Numbered from the stretch's first letter, positions 51,517 to 60,773 are shown. The stretch is DNA of 64,000 bases from JBBARC01 sp040400005 (GCA_040400005.1 JBBARC010000008.1:16080-80079); one strand, 5' to 3'. Notes: generated from the sequence alone by a model not told the origin. A program made the numbers and translations.

Positions 51517-52254
51517 TTATTGGGGCGGGGAGGTGGCGCGGGGGTAGGGGGCGGCGTCGTCGAAATCTACTGGATCGTAGGTAGTGAAGAGAAATTCGTC
51601 TGGCAGGATTTTGAAATTTATTTCGATGCCGAGTTCGTCGCAGATGGCGATGAGGAGCTCGGGGATTTCGATGGTTTGATCGGGGTCGGCGGCCAAATAT
51701 TCGTCGGCGCGGGCGGTGGTTTCGCGTAAGAGCGCGGCGCGGTCGGGGAGGTTGGTGGTGACTAGGCGGAACCCTTCTTGCAGTTTGGCGCGGCGGGGGT
51801 CTGGCGGCGGGCGTATGGGGGCGCAAGACGTGCCGGCGGCGCTGGCGGCGAGGCGGGCTTCCAGGGCGATGCAATCGCGCACGATGGCGGCGAGGCGGGT
51901 GAAGAGCAAGGCCGGGTCGGTTGGTTTGGTGGATGCGGTTGTGGCGGAGCGGTTGCCGTGGCGGCTTGGCGCGGGATTGGTGTGCGGCGCCGGTTGGTGA
52001 GCCGCTTGCGGCTCTGCTGGTTGGGTGAGCGGCGCCGCAGATTCGTTGAGTTGCGGCTCCGCCGCTGATAGGGGCGGTTGTTCCGGTTCGGCCCAGTCGG
52101 CCAGCGTGCGGGCGGCGGCGGCGCGGGCTAGGCCCATGGCGAGGTCAGCCAGCTCCGCGCACATGCGCATGTGGCGCTGCGTGCGGTGTTCGGCGTCTGG
52201 CGGTTGGATGGGCTGGGTGGCGATCAGGGTTTTGCGGCTTTGTCCAGTTAACAA
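51517..52254 (-). CDS. Conserved hypothetical protein
   Basis: 245 residues from a TTG; the true start may be internal (ATG at 52170). A helical N-terminal part (RHMRMCAELADLAMGLARAA) and an Ala/Pro/Thr-rich linker lead to a C-terminal helical and acidic segment (DQTIEIPELLIAICDELGI). From memory, proteins of this shape (short helical head and acidic end) recur in Acetobacteraceae. The function is unknown. The nearby island begins just upstream. Confidence 0.55.
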   Translation of the reverse strand: MLTGQSRKTLIATQPIQPPDAEHRTQRHMRMCAELADLAMGLARAAAARTLADWAEPEQPPLSAAEPQLNESAAPLTQPAEPQAAHQPAPHTNPAPSRHGNRSATTASTKPTDPALLFTRLAAIVRDCIALEARLAASAAGTSCAPIRPPPDPRRAKLQEGFRLVTTNLPDRAALLRETTARADEYLAADPDQTIEIPELLIAICDELGIEINFKILPDEFLFTTYDPVDFDDAAPYPRATSPPQ

Positions 52255-52427
52255 TAATAACCATACCGTGAAAATAGCTACCGGGGCAACTTATTTTTTG
52301 GCCGCGATATTTTAATGAGTTAGTTATGATCTCTTTTGAGATGATGGGCGGATGTTTTCAATAAGTGCACGCGATGATGATGGAGGCCGGTGGCGGCGGC
52401 TGGGCGTGGTAAGGTCGCCATGGCGGC
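52255..52427. other. AT-rich junction at the left edge of the island
   Basis: No gene was recognised. The base composition drops sharply compared with the flanking gene. It separates the hypothetical gene from the recombinase remnant. Confidence 0.4.
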
Positions 52428-52604
52428 GTGCGCTATACGCAGCGTGAGGCCGTGCGGGTGTTTCTGGCCGGCCGAGCGGACGAGTTAGCCGAGGAGTTCA
52501 CAGAGGTTGAGTCTGGTAAGAACGCCGACCGGCCGCAGCTTACCCGGGCGTTCGATGCCTGCCGCTTGATACAACGTCACAGGGCGCAGGCCGGGTTGCA
52601 GTGA
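52428..52604 (+). pseudogene. Serine recombinase (resolvase) N-terminal remnant
   Basis: A 58-codon frame reads QREAVRVFLAGRADELAEEF, then TEVESGKNADRPQL and TRAFDACRL. This matches the part of small serine recombinases just after the catalytic Ser loop (EVESGK..DRP.L). The start with the YxRVS motif and the rest of the catalytic and DNA-binding domains are missing. It is a decayed mobile-element marker next to the 3' end of the restriction gene. Confidence 0.7.
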
Positions 52605-52650
52605 TGATCCGAATTGGACCTTTAGGATCATAACACCGCGTCGCATCTGA

Positions 52651-55600
52651 CTACAACGCAACTTCCTCGGTCACCTGCTTGGAGGTTGCGGCCTTTGCCT
52701 CGCCACCTAACCGGGTGTCGTCGTCGATAAGCTGAATTTCGGCCGGAGTTAGATCGTACAAGCCAAATACTGCCATCTCTATTTCCATCTCGAATTTGGC
52801 TAGTTCGGCGCTACCCGGCTTAGCTGCGAACGCCTTCAAAACCAGTTGAGATAAGGATTTGATGGCCTTTGCCGAAGCGTTGGCTGGAAAAGGAAATTTG
52901 TTTACGTCCAAGACTAAAAGCTTCGGAAACAGTCCCTTTGTGGCTTTGGGAGATGAATTGAAATGGTAATATCGTGCGAAACGCGAATTGAATATAGCCC
53001 ATAGAACTTCCAAAGAGCTTTGTCCAATAGGAATCACGCTTATAATTTGCGGGTCGTTTACAAATTCTTCATCAACAATAGCTGCGATAATTGGATTGGA
53101 AATCTCGCGTATCAAAAGACGACGATTACGAAAGAACTTTAGGTCAACGTAGGATGCGACATGCTTGCCGTATTTTACGAAAGAACCGGTATGGCTAATC
53201 CCGTACTTGGTCAGCGATCCGCCCCAGAGTTCTTCAATATATTGGGCGCTCAGCTTGCGGGTGCTGTGCCATTTTCTCTTCTCTACGATAGCCGCTCCCT
53301 CAATTGGCCCATGCAGCGCCACCAGATCACTCTTACGATACGGAATATAGCCTTGGGACGCTTGAAAATGCTGGTGCAATGTTGGAAATTTACGAAGCTT
53401 TCGAATAAAATTCCGAGTTGCAAGCGATTGCTTGAATAGAAGGCCCCAATTCTGATTCATCTCAACGGTGTCGGCTTTGGAGAACTCAAGTCGCGGTCGT
53501 GCTACCAGCTCGGCAAAGGACTGCACCGAGGACGTCTGGCGGTAACCGAGGCTCTCTGTATGCCGCTCTTTTGTGAAAGTCACGATGCAATTTCTGACAC
53601 CCGCATCGACGAAAACCGAGATGTCTGTGCAATCGAGAATCTCATTCAGTTTCCAGTTGTCGAAAAGGCTTTGCCGGTAATCCGCTGCGAAAACATTGAA
53701 CAGAATGGTATTTGGGATAATATAGCCAAGCGTTCCTCCTGCCCGAAGTAGCTGGGATGCCCTATTTAAGAACCAATAATAGATTTCAAAATCCGGAACT
53801 TTGCCGATGTTCTCCACCAAATACTGGCGGTCTATTCCTTTGACTGAAACACCATATGGCGGATTTCCAATAACGGCGTCGAAGCCCAAGTACGATCCGT
53901 CATCGTTCAGGACCTCTGGAAACTCAAAACGCCACTCGAATGCTCGCGCAAACATGGCATTATTACGAATCAAATTTACTTCCTCGGTAAGCTTCTCGAC
54001 CAAATTGACCAGATTCTTTTCGTGGGAAGCACGGTCGCTCTTATCTTTCTTTGTAAGCTCGAAAAGCAGATACTGGTTTCGGAATGCCTTTAGTTCGGAA
54101 GAAACTTTGCGGAGCTGAATTACCTTTGGCCCGTTATCAAAGATCTCTGTCTTAAAGTCACCTTTAAGACCTTCGATAAATTGTTGCATAAGCCGCTTTT
54201 CTTCTTTAGTTCGGGCACTTTGGTAAGACTGGACCGCTTTTCTGTAATCAGAAATTCGAAGTTTCTTGCGTTGAAGAAGCTGCGTTAGGTCAGCGTCTAG
54301 GAGAAACCGTGAGATTAACGAGTCCCCAGTCTTGATGTTGATATCAATGTTGGGAAGCGTTTCAAGCTCACCGTCTTGCCTGTAATACGTATGCTTCAAA
54401 AGCTCTATCCAGAGGCGAAGACGGCAAATGTTTACGGAATTCTGGTTTACGTCTACCCCAAACAAGCAACCCTCAATCAGTGCTAGCTTCTCGTGGAAAA
54501 GGCACTCCTGCACTCGTTGCGACTCTTTGCTTTGCGGGTTGTAAACAAAGAAGTCGCCGTCCTCGTCGGTGATTATTAGATCATCATTTACGACCTCAAT
54601 CTGGTAGTTCTTCAGACGCTTTCCTGCCCGATCCTGGAGAACCTCCAACTCAGCCTTCAAAGCGATAACCTCGTTCAACGCTGATACCAGGAAGTGCCCG
54701 GAGCCAACCGCCGGGTCGCATAGCCGCAGGCTGTTAATGATCGCATTCGCCTCACTGCGATCAGAGATCTTGTCGTAGAGGTCGCCGACATCTGCACAAG
54801 CCCAACCCTTTGCAACGTTGAACTTTTTTACAATTGTCCGCCGGATGACATCACGGCACATATGCATGGTAATGCAGCTCGGGGTGAAGAACGAACCGTC
54901 TTTATAGCCGTTAATCTTTTCAAAAATTAGTCCAAGGACTGATGCGCTTATAAGCGACCGGTTCGCTTCCTGGACCTCCCCAACTCGGTCGGTGGAGAAG
55001 TCGTATGCATCGAGAAAGTCAAATAGATAGGCAAGTGCGCCCAGGCTTCCTGTTCTCTTCGATCCTGTGTCGTCCGTAAGTACGGTGGACGAGGCGATTT
55101 TAATCGTTTTTCCATCTTGTAAACTGCTGATGAAGACGGTTTCATGCTCTAATTCCGTTGGTTCGAACAGAGAACTATTCAAGTACGGAACCTTAGGGAA
55201 TCGCCTCTTCAAGTCCGCTGCTCTTTTTGCGGGCTCTCGGGCTAGAACTTGAAAAAATAAACAATTTAGACTGTCAAAGTTCGGGATGGTTTCTATGTTT
55301 AGGAATGCGAGGTCTTCTTCATGACCGCGATGGAAGCCTAGTAGTTGAGCCTCAAGAAGCTTCAGGAAAAGAACGCGATTTATCCATGTTATCGCAAGCT
55401 CAAGTGCGACATTTTCTATCTGCTCAGCAGGTTTTCCAAACCTCTCCGGGTCCTTTATGCGAGAAACCTTATCCAAACTATCGAGCTGGACAATTGCATT
55501 CTCGATTAAGGAGCCAAGGTCTTTCTCTTCGGGACTCTTTCGTCCAATAACACGCTTAGTGCCATCCCGAGTCTCAGAAAGCCCGATTATATGAAGTAGC

Positions 55601-56364
55601 TCAGTGTAGAACTCACGATTTAACGTGTTGCTATCGTTGGCGAACGGAAGATTTAGTAGATGTTGGGGCGATAGGGCCTTGTAGAGATCAACAATATCAC
55701 GGTCGTTGATCGAATCAGGATTGCGAATAACCTTATCGTAATCCCGTAAATCAAAGTAGGTAAACGCGACATCGCCTTTTATTGAACGTACAGCCGGAGA
55801 GGCAATTTCCTTATAAAAGAAATCGGTGGTCGTGCCGCTTAGTCGGCCAGCCTCAAAATCGTGAAACCCTTTCACTAGATGCTTGTTCGCAACAAACTCA
55901 CGCTCGAATATCTTTGCGTCGAAAACAAACCATTCATAGCAGTTGGTCACAATCAAGTTCTTCAAACCAAGGTTACGAGATGGGCCAAGCCGTTCTCTGA
56001 GATAATAGAGAATTAACTCATGAAATGCCTTTGTATCCAAGTTGGTCCTTGTAATCATCTGCGACTTATTTGTAGACTTCTTGGCCTCTATGATGACTCC
56101 AACCGGCGTCGAGGCATCATTGCCTAAGTGAATTACAAGGTCAGTGTAGCCTTTGGTATTTATGTAATGTTTCGGATGGTAGTAGCTGCGCCCTAGCAAG
56201 CTGATCACAAGGTTCTTGTGGTGCTCTTCGGTTTCAAAGTGGTTGCTCTTATCGAGAAGCTCCACAAGGTTCGTTTTGAAGGAATTAATGTCGATCCGGT
56301 TGGGCTTCACCTTCAAATAAGCCTTGTTCAAGGCTTGCCGTGGCGTCAGCGTGACGAGGTTCAT
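52651..56364 (-). CDS. Type IIG restriction-modification protein (Eco57I-like)
   Basis: 1237 residues combining nuclease and adenine methyltransferase. An N-terminal PD-(D/E)xK site is suggested by DLVIHLG (about 75) and VGVIIEAKKS (about 91). Methylase motif I is DPAVGSGHFLVSAL (about 548) and motif IV NPPYGV (about 835). A C-terminal target-recognition part follows. The N-terminus (LTPRQALNKAYLKVKPNR) resembles DUF7149-type enzymes that I associate with Bacteroidetes. Composition differs from the neighbours: 27 of 60 bases are G/C at 52861-52920. It was probably acquired by transfer and works alone. Confidence 0.9.
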   Translation of the reverse strand: MNLVTLTPRQALNKAYLKVKPNRIDINSFKTNLVELLDKSNHFETEEHHKNLVISLLGRSYYHPKHYINTKGYTDLVIHLGNDASTPVGVIIEAKKSTNKSQMITRTNLDTKAFHELILYYLRERLGPSRNLGLKNLIVTNCYEWFVFDAKIFEREFVANKHLVKGFHDFEAGRLSGTTTDFFYKEIASPAVRSIKGDVAFTYFDLRDYDKVIRNPDSINDRDIVDLYKALSPQHLLNLPFANDSNTLNREFYTELLHIIGLSETRDGTKRVIGRKSPEEKDLGSLIENAIVQLDSLDKVSRIKDPERFGKPAEQIENVALELAITWINRVLFLKLLEAQLLGFHRGHEEDLAFLNIETIPNFDSLNCLFFQVLAREPAKRAADLKRRFPKVPYLNSSLFEPTELEHETVFISSLQDGKTIKIASSTVLTDDTGSKRTGSLGALAYLFDFLDAYDFSTDRVGEVQEANRSLISASVLGLIFEKINGYKDGSFFTPSCITMHMCRDVIRRTIVKKFNVAKGWACADVGDLYDKISDRSEANAIINSLRLCDPAVGSGHFLVSALNEVIALKAELEVLQDRAGKRLKNYQIEVVNDDLIITDEDGDFFVYNPQSKESQRVQECLFHEKLALIEGCLFGVDVNQNSVNICRLRLWIELLKHTYYRQDGELETLPNIDINIKTGDSLISRFLLDADLTQLLQRKKLRISDYRKAVQSYQSARTKEEKRLMQQFIEGLKGDFKTEIFDNGPKVIQLRKVSSELKAFRNQYLLFELTKKDKSDRASHEKNLVNLVEKLTEEVNLIRNNAMFARAFEWRFEFPEVLNDDGSYLGFDAVIGNPPYGVSVKGIDRQYLVENIGKVPDFEIYYWFLNRASQLLRAGGTLGYIIPNTILFNVFAADYRQSLFDNWKLNEILDCTDISVFVDAGVRNCIVTFTKERHTESLGYRQTSSVQSFAELVARPRLEFSKADTVEMNQNWGLLFKQSLATRNFIRKLRKFPTLHQHFQASQGYIPYRKSDLVALHGPIEGAAIVEKRKWHSTRKLSAQYIEELWGGSLTKYGISHTGSFVKYGKHVASYVDLKFFRNRRLLIREISNPIIAAIVDEEFVNDPQIISVIPIGQSSLEVLWAIFNSRFARYYHFNSSPKATKGLFPKLLVLDVNKFPFPANASAKAIKSLSQLVLKAFAAKPGSAELAKFEMEIEMAVFGLYDLTPAEIQLIDDDTRLGGEAKAATSKQVTEEVAL

Positions 56365-56748
56365 GTGAGTCGAATACCAGTTTGCGTTTTGTTCGACAAG
56401 GCGTAATCATCGAGCGTGCCTCCGCGGCATTCAAGCCAAGCCGTAATGCTCGCCCGCGCCGGATCGAGCAGTTCGAACTGAACCGGCCGACCGGTCGTCC
56501 GCTGTACAACGATTGCCCTGGTGCCCGCCGACGATGTTGCCGATGCGGAGGTTTGACCACGTCGCAACCCCGCATCTTGCTATCGATGGCAAGGTCGAAC
56601 AGAGCCCGATCCCGGAGCCGTCGCTCTCGGTCGAGCTAAAACCTGATGGCCCACACCTGTTGCTGCTTTAGCGCCTTGCGCCGAGCAGGCGCCCAGCATT
56701 TCCGGCCGGTCGGTCGAGCCGCGCGGGGTCATATTCTGAGGGTCCCAT
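56361..56748 (-). pseudogene. Tyrosine integrase fragment (truncated, frameshifted)
   Basis: From ATG 56748 the frame encodes MGPSEYDPARLDRPAGNAGR, typical of a common alphaproteobacterial phage-type integrase. After a frameshift near 56670 the next frame gives QVWAIRF, a TAG stop (56636-56638), then RDRALFDLAIDSKMRGCDVV. After another shift the third frame gives TGRPVQFELLDPARASITAW and RGGTLDDYAL. The sequence departs from the family around 56400, so the Arg-His-Arg-Tyr catalytic domain is lost. The remaining frame stops at 56361-56363 and overlaps the ATG of the restriction gene. Confidence 0.8.
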
Positions 56749-56917
56749 AATGATTTTCTCCCAATGGCCGGGTTGGCCACCGGAAGCATACCCCATGAGT
56801 CGAACGCTCGGTCGTCGGCGAAGAGCAGACGGGCGGCATTGCGCCGATTGTGTTAAAAAAAGTCGGATTTGGCACTAATGAACAGCCCCTCCCGAGTAGC
56901 GGGTAAAGCGGTTCCGA
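56749..56917. other. Short junction between integrase and transposase remnants
   Basis: No gene recognised. It holds the likely old promoter of the integrase fragment on its - strand. Confidence 0.3.
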
Positions 56918-57199
56918 TCAAGCAGGCTGCGGTTGAAGCGGTGCGTGGATCAGTCTGGCTAGCTTGCGGAGGTTCTGCGCGGTGGCGGCGAGGAGGAATT
57001 CATCTTTTGCGCCGTTCGGGCCTCGCAGGCGCAGGCGAGCAAGTTGCAGGATTCACTTGAGGTGCACGAACAGCATCTCGAACTTCTTTCGCTCGCGCCT
57101 TGATATGACGTCAGCATCGGTGAGCGCCAACCCGCGTGCCACGTCGCGCGCCGCCTCGTGGATCGAGCGCGGTATTTTTCTTGCCGGTTGGGTAGGGCA
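56918..57199 (-). pseudogene. IS transposase C-terminal remnant (IS1182-like)
   Basis: Read on the - strand from 57199: ARKIPRSIHEAARDVARGLA, then TDADVISRRERKKFEMLFVHLK, a TGA, then ILQLARLRLRGPNGAKDEF and LLAATAQNLRKLARLI, ending HAPLQPQPA and a stop at 56918. This is the end of a DDE transposase of the DDE_Tnp_1_6/IS1182-like group, with an internal nonsense codon and no N-terminal part. Confidence 0.75.
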
Positions 57200-57420
57200 G
57201 CCTCCTCGTCAATGCACAAATCCAATGTAAACGTCCGCCTTCGCAGTTTGGGTCACCTAAAGCGGGCTGTTCGCATTCTGCCATGTCCGGCTATTACCGA
57301 AAATTCAAACTGACCCACTACCGCCGCGCTATAGGCGGGGTTTGCCGCTAAAATCATGGTGTATGCCGGGCAAAATCAAATTTTTACCACGCACTGCCTA
57401 GGCATAACCGCGCCGTGCCC

Positions 57421-58506
57421 CTACCGGCGCACATCCGAAAACCGCACCATCCGCGCCCGCGCCTCATCCCACAGCGCGTAGGAGGGTGCCCGCAGTGCCT
57501 GGCCCAAGGTTAACGTCGCCGTGCCAGGGCTAAGCTGTGCGTACACCCGGTGGCATTCCGCCAGCCGGTAATTAGGCACGCCGGGCAGCAAATGGTGAAT
57601 GTGGTGAAAGCCAATATTGCCGCTAAACCACTGCAAAATGCTGGGCAATTTTAAATGTGAACTGCCCAGCAACGCCGCATCGGCGGCATTCCAGCTGGGC
57701 TGGCGCGCCCACAGAGCCTCTTCAAAGCGGTGCTGCACCGAAAACAGCCACACCCCAATGATGGCGGCCACCGCCACGGACGGCAGTTGCACCAGGGCGA
57801 CCGTGCCCAGGCCGAACACCAGAATAAGCGTGGTGAACAATGTGGCCAGGCCCAGATTGGTCAGCATAACGCCGGCGCGTTCAAGCTTCCATGCGTTGGG
57901 TGTTTCATAAGGCAGCCGGTAGACCAGCATAAATACGATCGGCGGCAGCAGCACGTGGGCCACCAGCGGCTGGCGCGCGGTGCGCCGCCACCAACGGCCC
58001 AGCGGCGATAGCGCCTGGTATTCGGCAACGGTTAGGCAGGTTGAATAAATATCGGTGCCGACCGCCCGTTTATCCAAATTGTTCCACACCGCATGGTGGA
58101 TCGAATGATGGCGCCGCCAGTTGGCAAAGGGGGTCATGGTGAACAGGCTGCACGCCCGGCCGAGCCACGCATTGGCCGCCTTGCTGCGAAAAAACGCGCC
58201 ATGGCCGCAATCATGCTGAATAATAAAAATCCGCACAATCAAGCCGCCGGTGGGGAGCGCTAGGGCCAGGGTCAGCCACGGCGATACCGATCGCAGCGCG
58301 TACATGGCGGCCAGCAAGCCAAAAAACGGAATAAAGGTGGTCGCCAGTTGCAACAGGCTGCGATGCAGCACCGGCGTTTGATGCGGCGCCAGCAGGGCGC
58401 GCAGCCGGTTGCGGTAAACCTCGGGCCGCGGCGGGGCGGCATTTGCGGGCGGCTCCGCGCTTTCGTGCATGGCAGGCGTTTCGTGCGCGGCGTTGTGATG
58501 CGTCAT
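57421..58506 (-). CDS. Fatty acid desaturase, membrane di-iron
   Basis: 361 residues from ATG 58506, chosen over more distal starts because the region before it reads as non-protein. Three His boxes are visible: HDCGH, HHSIHH and HHIHH near the C-terminus. Four or more membrane segments (for example TTFIPFFGLLAAMYALRS and TLFTTLILVFGLGTVALV) fit the family. It would insert a double bond into acyl-lipid or acyl-CoA chains, or hydroxylate a carotenoid-like lipid. It has no operon partner. Confidence 0.88.
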   Translation of the reverse strand: MTHHNAAHETPAMHESAEPPANAAPPRPEVYRNRLRALLAPHQTPVLHRSLLQLATTFIPFFGLLAAMYALRSVSPWLTLALALPTGGLIVRIFIIQHDCGHGAFFRSKAANAWLGRACSLFTMTPFANWRRHHSIHHAVWNNLDKRAVGTDIYSTCLTVAEYQALSPLGRWWRRTARQPLVAHVLLPPIVFMLVYRLPYETPNAWKLERAGVMLTNLGLATLFTTLILVFGLGTVALVQLPSVAVAAIIGVWLFSVQHRFEEALWARQPSWNAADAALLGSSHLKLPSILQWFSGNIGFHHIHHLLPGVPNYRLAECHRVYAQLSPGTATLTLGQALRAPSYALWDEARARMVRFSDVRR

Positions 58507-58658
58507 GGCGGCCCTTGGTAGCAAGATGATGGATACGGCCGGCATGGTAGCGGCATCCCTCATATAATGCCTGCAAGGCGCACGCCAAGCAATGCGTGCT
58601 ATTTTGCCACCAGCTGGCGCCCCAGCGCCGGCGCATAAACCACCGGTAGACGCAAAAA

Positions 58659-58685
58659 AGTTGGGGATCAGTAAGATCCCCAACT
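58659..58685 (-). terminator. Rho-independent terminator
   Basis: An 11-base stem around GTTGGGGATC/GATCCCCAAC with a 5-base loop (58659-58685). Read on the - strand it is followed by TTTTTT (from 58659 downwards). It terminates the small gene at 58751-59080. Confidence 0.8.
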
Positions 58686-58750
58686 CATGCGGCCCAACTC
58701 ATGCGCCCCGTTTATGCGCCCCGGGGGCCGGGGCTGGCTAATTTTACCAA

Positions 58751-59080
58751 TCAGCCGGGAATAACAATGCTGATTCCTGGCCCGTAGATCACCGGCGGCG
58801 GGCTGTAGTAGGGCGATCCATACGGCTGATAATACGGTGAATTGTAAATAATTGGCGGCGCCCGGTAATAGCCACGGTGCCAACTGCGGTAGCCGTGATT
58901 TTCATAGTATTCGTGCCGACCATTGCGAACGGTCTGCGTAATCGGATAATCGCCCGAAATTGCCCCATCCCGATCTTGCGCCTGGGCACATTGTGTAACC
59001 GTTGCCATGCTGGCAAATAGCGACAGCGCGCAACCGGCAAGCAGGCTTACGCGCATGCGTGAATTCAAATGTCTGGTCAT
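58751..59080 (-). CDS. Small secreted Tyr/Pro-rich protein
   Basis: 109 residues with a signal peptide (VSLLAGCALSLFASMATVTQCAQAQ) and a Tyr, Pro, Gly and His-rich mature part (YYQPYGSPYYSPPP) ending GPGISIVIPG. AAGGAA stands 8 bases before the ATG. Similar short proteins are common secreted proteins of acetic acid bacteria and relatives, possibly stress- or envelope-associated. No catalytic role is evident. Confidence 0.7.
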   Translation of the reverse strand: MTRHLNSRMRVSLLAGCALSLFASMATVTQCAQAQDRDGAISGDYPITQTVRNGRHEYYENHGYRSWHRGYYRAPPIIYNSPYYQPYGSPYYSPPPVIYGPGISIVIPG

Positions 59081-59149
59081 TCTTAAATTCCTTTGTCAGC
59101 CATCCATGCCGGCAGCGTCGCGTGCTGTCGGCCCTGGTTTGCGCCAATC

Positions 59150-59683
59150 CTATCCGTGTTTTTGGCCGTGTCCGTGGCCGAAGGTTGCAAACACATGATC
59201 GGCAATCTTCTTTTGCGCATCAGGCATCGCGCTGTATAGCGTGTCGAATGATGCGATCAGGTTTTTCAGGCCATCAACATGGGCCTGCGTAAATGCCTGA
59301 TACGATTTCAAATTATCCACCGCCGTCATTTCTTTCGGGTCAATTGCTGCGCGATCAGCGACCAATTTTTCCATGGCGCTGGCGTTTTCGCGCATGGCGG
59401 TGGCAATTTCTTTCCAGGCGGGCTCTTCACTGGCGGTGATTTTCAGTGCCGCGTGCAAACTATCAATGCGTTGTTCAACGGTTTCGGCGTTGGCTTCGGT
59501 GGCACCCTTGGCCGGCGTGATCGCTGGCGCGTTGGTCTGTGGTGTTGCCATCGGCGCCGCATCGGTGTCGGCGGCGCGCGCCGGTACCGGCTGTGCGGTT
59601 AGGCCGGCAGCGAGCAGGGTGGCAAACGCCGCTGTGCGAACACCAGGGGCGGCAAGACGACGATGGCTTGACATACGTAACAT
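59150..59683 (-). CDS. Periplasmic Spy/CpxP-like (LTxxQ) protein
   Basis: 177 residues from ATG 59683, AAGGA upstream. A signal peptide (FATLLAAGLTAQPVPARAA) and an Ala/Thr-rich linker precede an alpha-helical domain (VEQRIDSLHAALKITASEEP, MRENASAMEKLVADR, AHVDGLKNLIASFDTLY), which matches the LTxxQ family in layout. It ends with a His/Gly tail (FGHGHGQKHG) that may bind metal. Spy-type proteins are periplasmic chaperones under envelope stress. Confidence 0.78.
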   Translation of the reverse strand: MLRMSSHRRLAAPGVRTAAFATLLAAGLTAQPVPARAADTDAAPMATPQTNAPAITPAKGATEANAETVEQRIDSLHAALKITASEEPAWKEIATAMRENASAMEKLVADRAAIDPKEMTAVDNLKSYQAFTQAHVDGLKNLIASFDTLYSAMPDAQKKIADHVFATFGHGHGQKHG

Positions 59684-59755
59684 GGGCAGAATCCTTTTTT
59701 CAACGTGCAATCAAAACGCGTGATGCAAGTTAAAATGGGGATCGCGTGGGCCACC

Positions 59756-60589
59756 TTAACCCGTCGGAAAATACTCACGGCTGTCATCAGCGCCAATGGC
59801 GGCACTACGCCCACGCCGCCGGCGCGCAAACCCTGCCACACAGGCAACGCCAGCCAGTAAACTGGTCCATGCCGCAGGTTCTGGTATATCGTACAGCGTC
59901 ACCCCATCCAGCATCAGCATCGGCGGCGCGCCCTGGGGCGTGCCGACCGCCAAAAAGCTCAACACGCTGGAACTGCCATCATAGGTGAAGGTAAACACTT
60001 GGCTCATCCAGCCGCTAAACCCTTTACTGGGCAGGCTAAAGATGGTGGTGGATTTGGTCTGCCCACCCAAACTTACCTGGTACTGCTCGGTGGTGGCGCC
60101 GGTATTGCTATACCATTGTGCGGCCGCCCAGTTGAAGGTGAGGCTGTAATTGCTGCCCTTAACCAGGCCACTGAGGTGCTGGTTAATGGCGGTGGCGTGG
60201 TAATCGCCATCGGCGATGAGAAAATTGCCGCCCGAGGGGCTGACAGCGGTAAAGCCGTTGGCTGAGCCATTATTGGGGCCCCAAACCTGGCTCAGCTTGT
60301 TATCCCAATGGTTACCAAACCCCGGCGAATCCGCCGTGTTGGGGGCGACAATAAACAAAAACGGGTTGCCCGCGTTGGCTGTGCTGTAATTGGCATACCA
60401 CCCGGTGGCAGATGTGGTGTAGGTGCCGCTGGTTTGCTGCACGTTTGATGAATCCACCACCAACTCGCCGGTGCCATTAGTTGTGGTTTCAAACCCGCCA
60501 TTACTGACAATATTCACCGGCACGGCACTGGCAGGCGTTACCAGCCCGCCGCAAACGGCGATCATCAGACCAAAACGGAAACCACGCAT
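59756..60589 (-). CDS. PEP-CTERM sorted secreted protein
   Basis: 277 residues from ATG 60589; an ATG at 60619 is the alternative. A signal peptide (FGLMIAVCGGLVTPASA) leads to an NGGFETTTNGTGE motif and a beta-sandwich typical of choice-of-anchor or DUF642-like domains (SYSLTFNWAAAQWYSN, SVLSFLAVGTPQGAPP). The C-terminus reads IPEPAAWTSLLAGVACVAG and ARRRRGR, the PEP-CTERM sorting signal. It is a second target for an exosortase that is not in the window. Confidence 0.85.
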   Translation of the reverse strand: MRGFRFGLMIAVCGGLVTPASAVPVNIVSNGGFETTTNGTGELVVDSSNVQQTSGTYTTSATGWYANYSTANAGNPFLFIVAPNTADSPGFGNHWDNKLSQVWGPNNGSANGFTAVSPSGGNFLIADGDYHATAINQHLSGLVKGSNYSLTFNWAAAQWYSNTGATTEQYQVSLGGQTKSTTIFSLPSKGFSGWMSQVFTFTYDGSSSVLSFLAVGTPQGAPPMLMLDGVTLYDIPEPAAWTSLLAGVACVAGFARRRRGRSAAIGADDSREYFPTG

Positions 60590-60695
60590 CAACACATAAT
60601 CCCAGGGGGCGCAGCCCATTAGCCTGCCTCGGTCGCGTGTTTAGGCCAATTTTTGGCCTGCGAGCAACATTTTTTGCACATTTGGATCGTGTAGC

Positions 60696-60710
60696 CCGGG
60701 CTCCGCCCGG
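60696..60710. repeat. CCGGGC/GCCCGG hairpin, GC-rich palindrome
   Basis: A 6-base stem with a 3-base loop, followed on the + strand by TTCTTTTTGG. A similar GC palindrome occurs at 60750-60765. The pattern is that of a scattered intergenic repeat or a weak terminator. Confidence 0.4.
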
Positions 60711-60773
60711 TTCTTTTTGGGTCCCGCCTCGGCCCTATAAAGGACCGCACGGAGCCCGGGCTGCGCGGCCAAC

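Noticed and set aside
51217..51729. 170-residue + strand frame
   Set aside because: Overlaps the hypothetical gene on the other strand and reads through a GC hairpin; no family features.
52651..56364. BREX PglX methyltransferase
   Set aside because: An N-terminal nuclease-like D...EAK site is present and no other BREX genes (pglZ, brxC) flank it, so a stand-alone type IIG enzyme fits better.
58677..58722. Repeated AACTCATGCG/TTTATGCGCC blocks
   Set aside because: Short imperfect direct repeats next to a terminator; too little to call an element.
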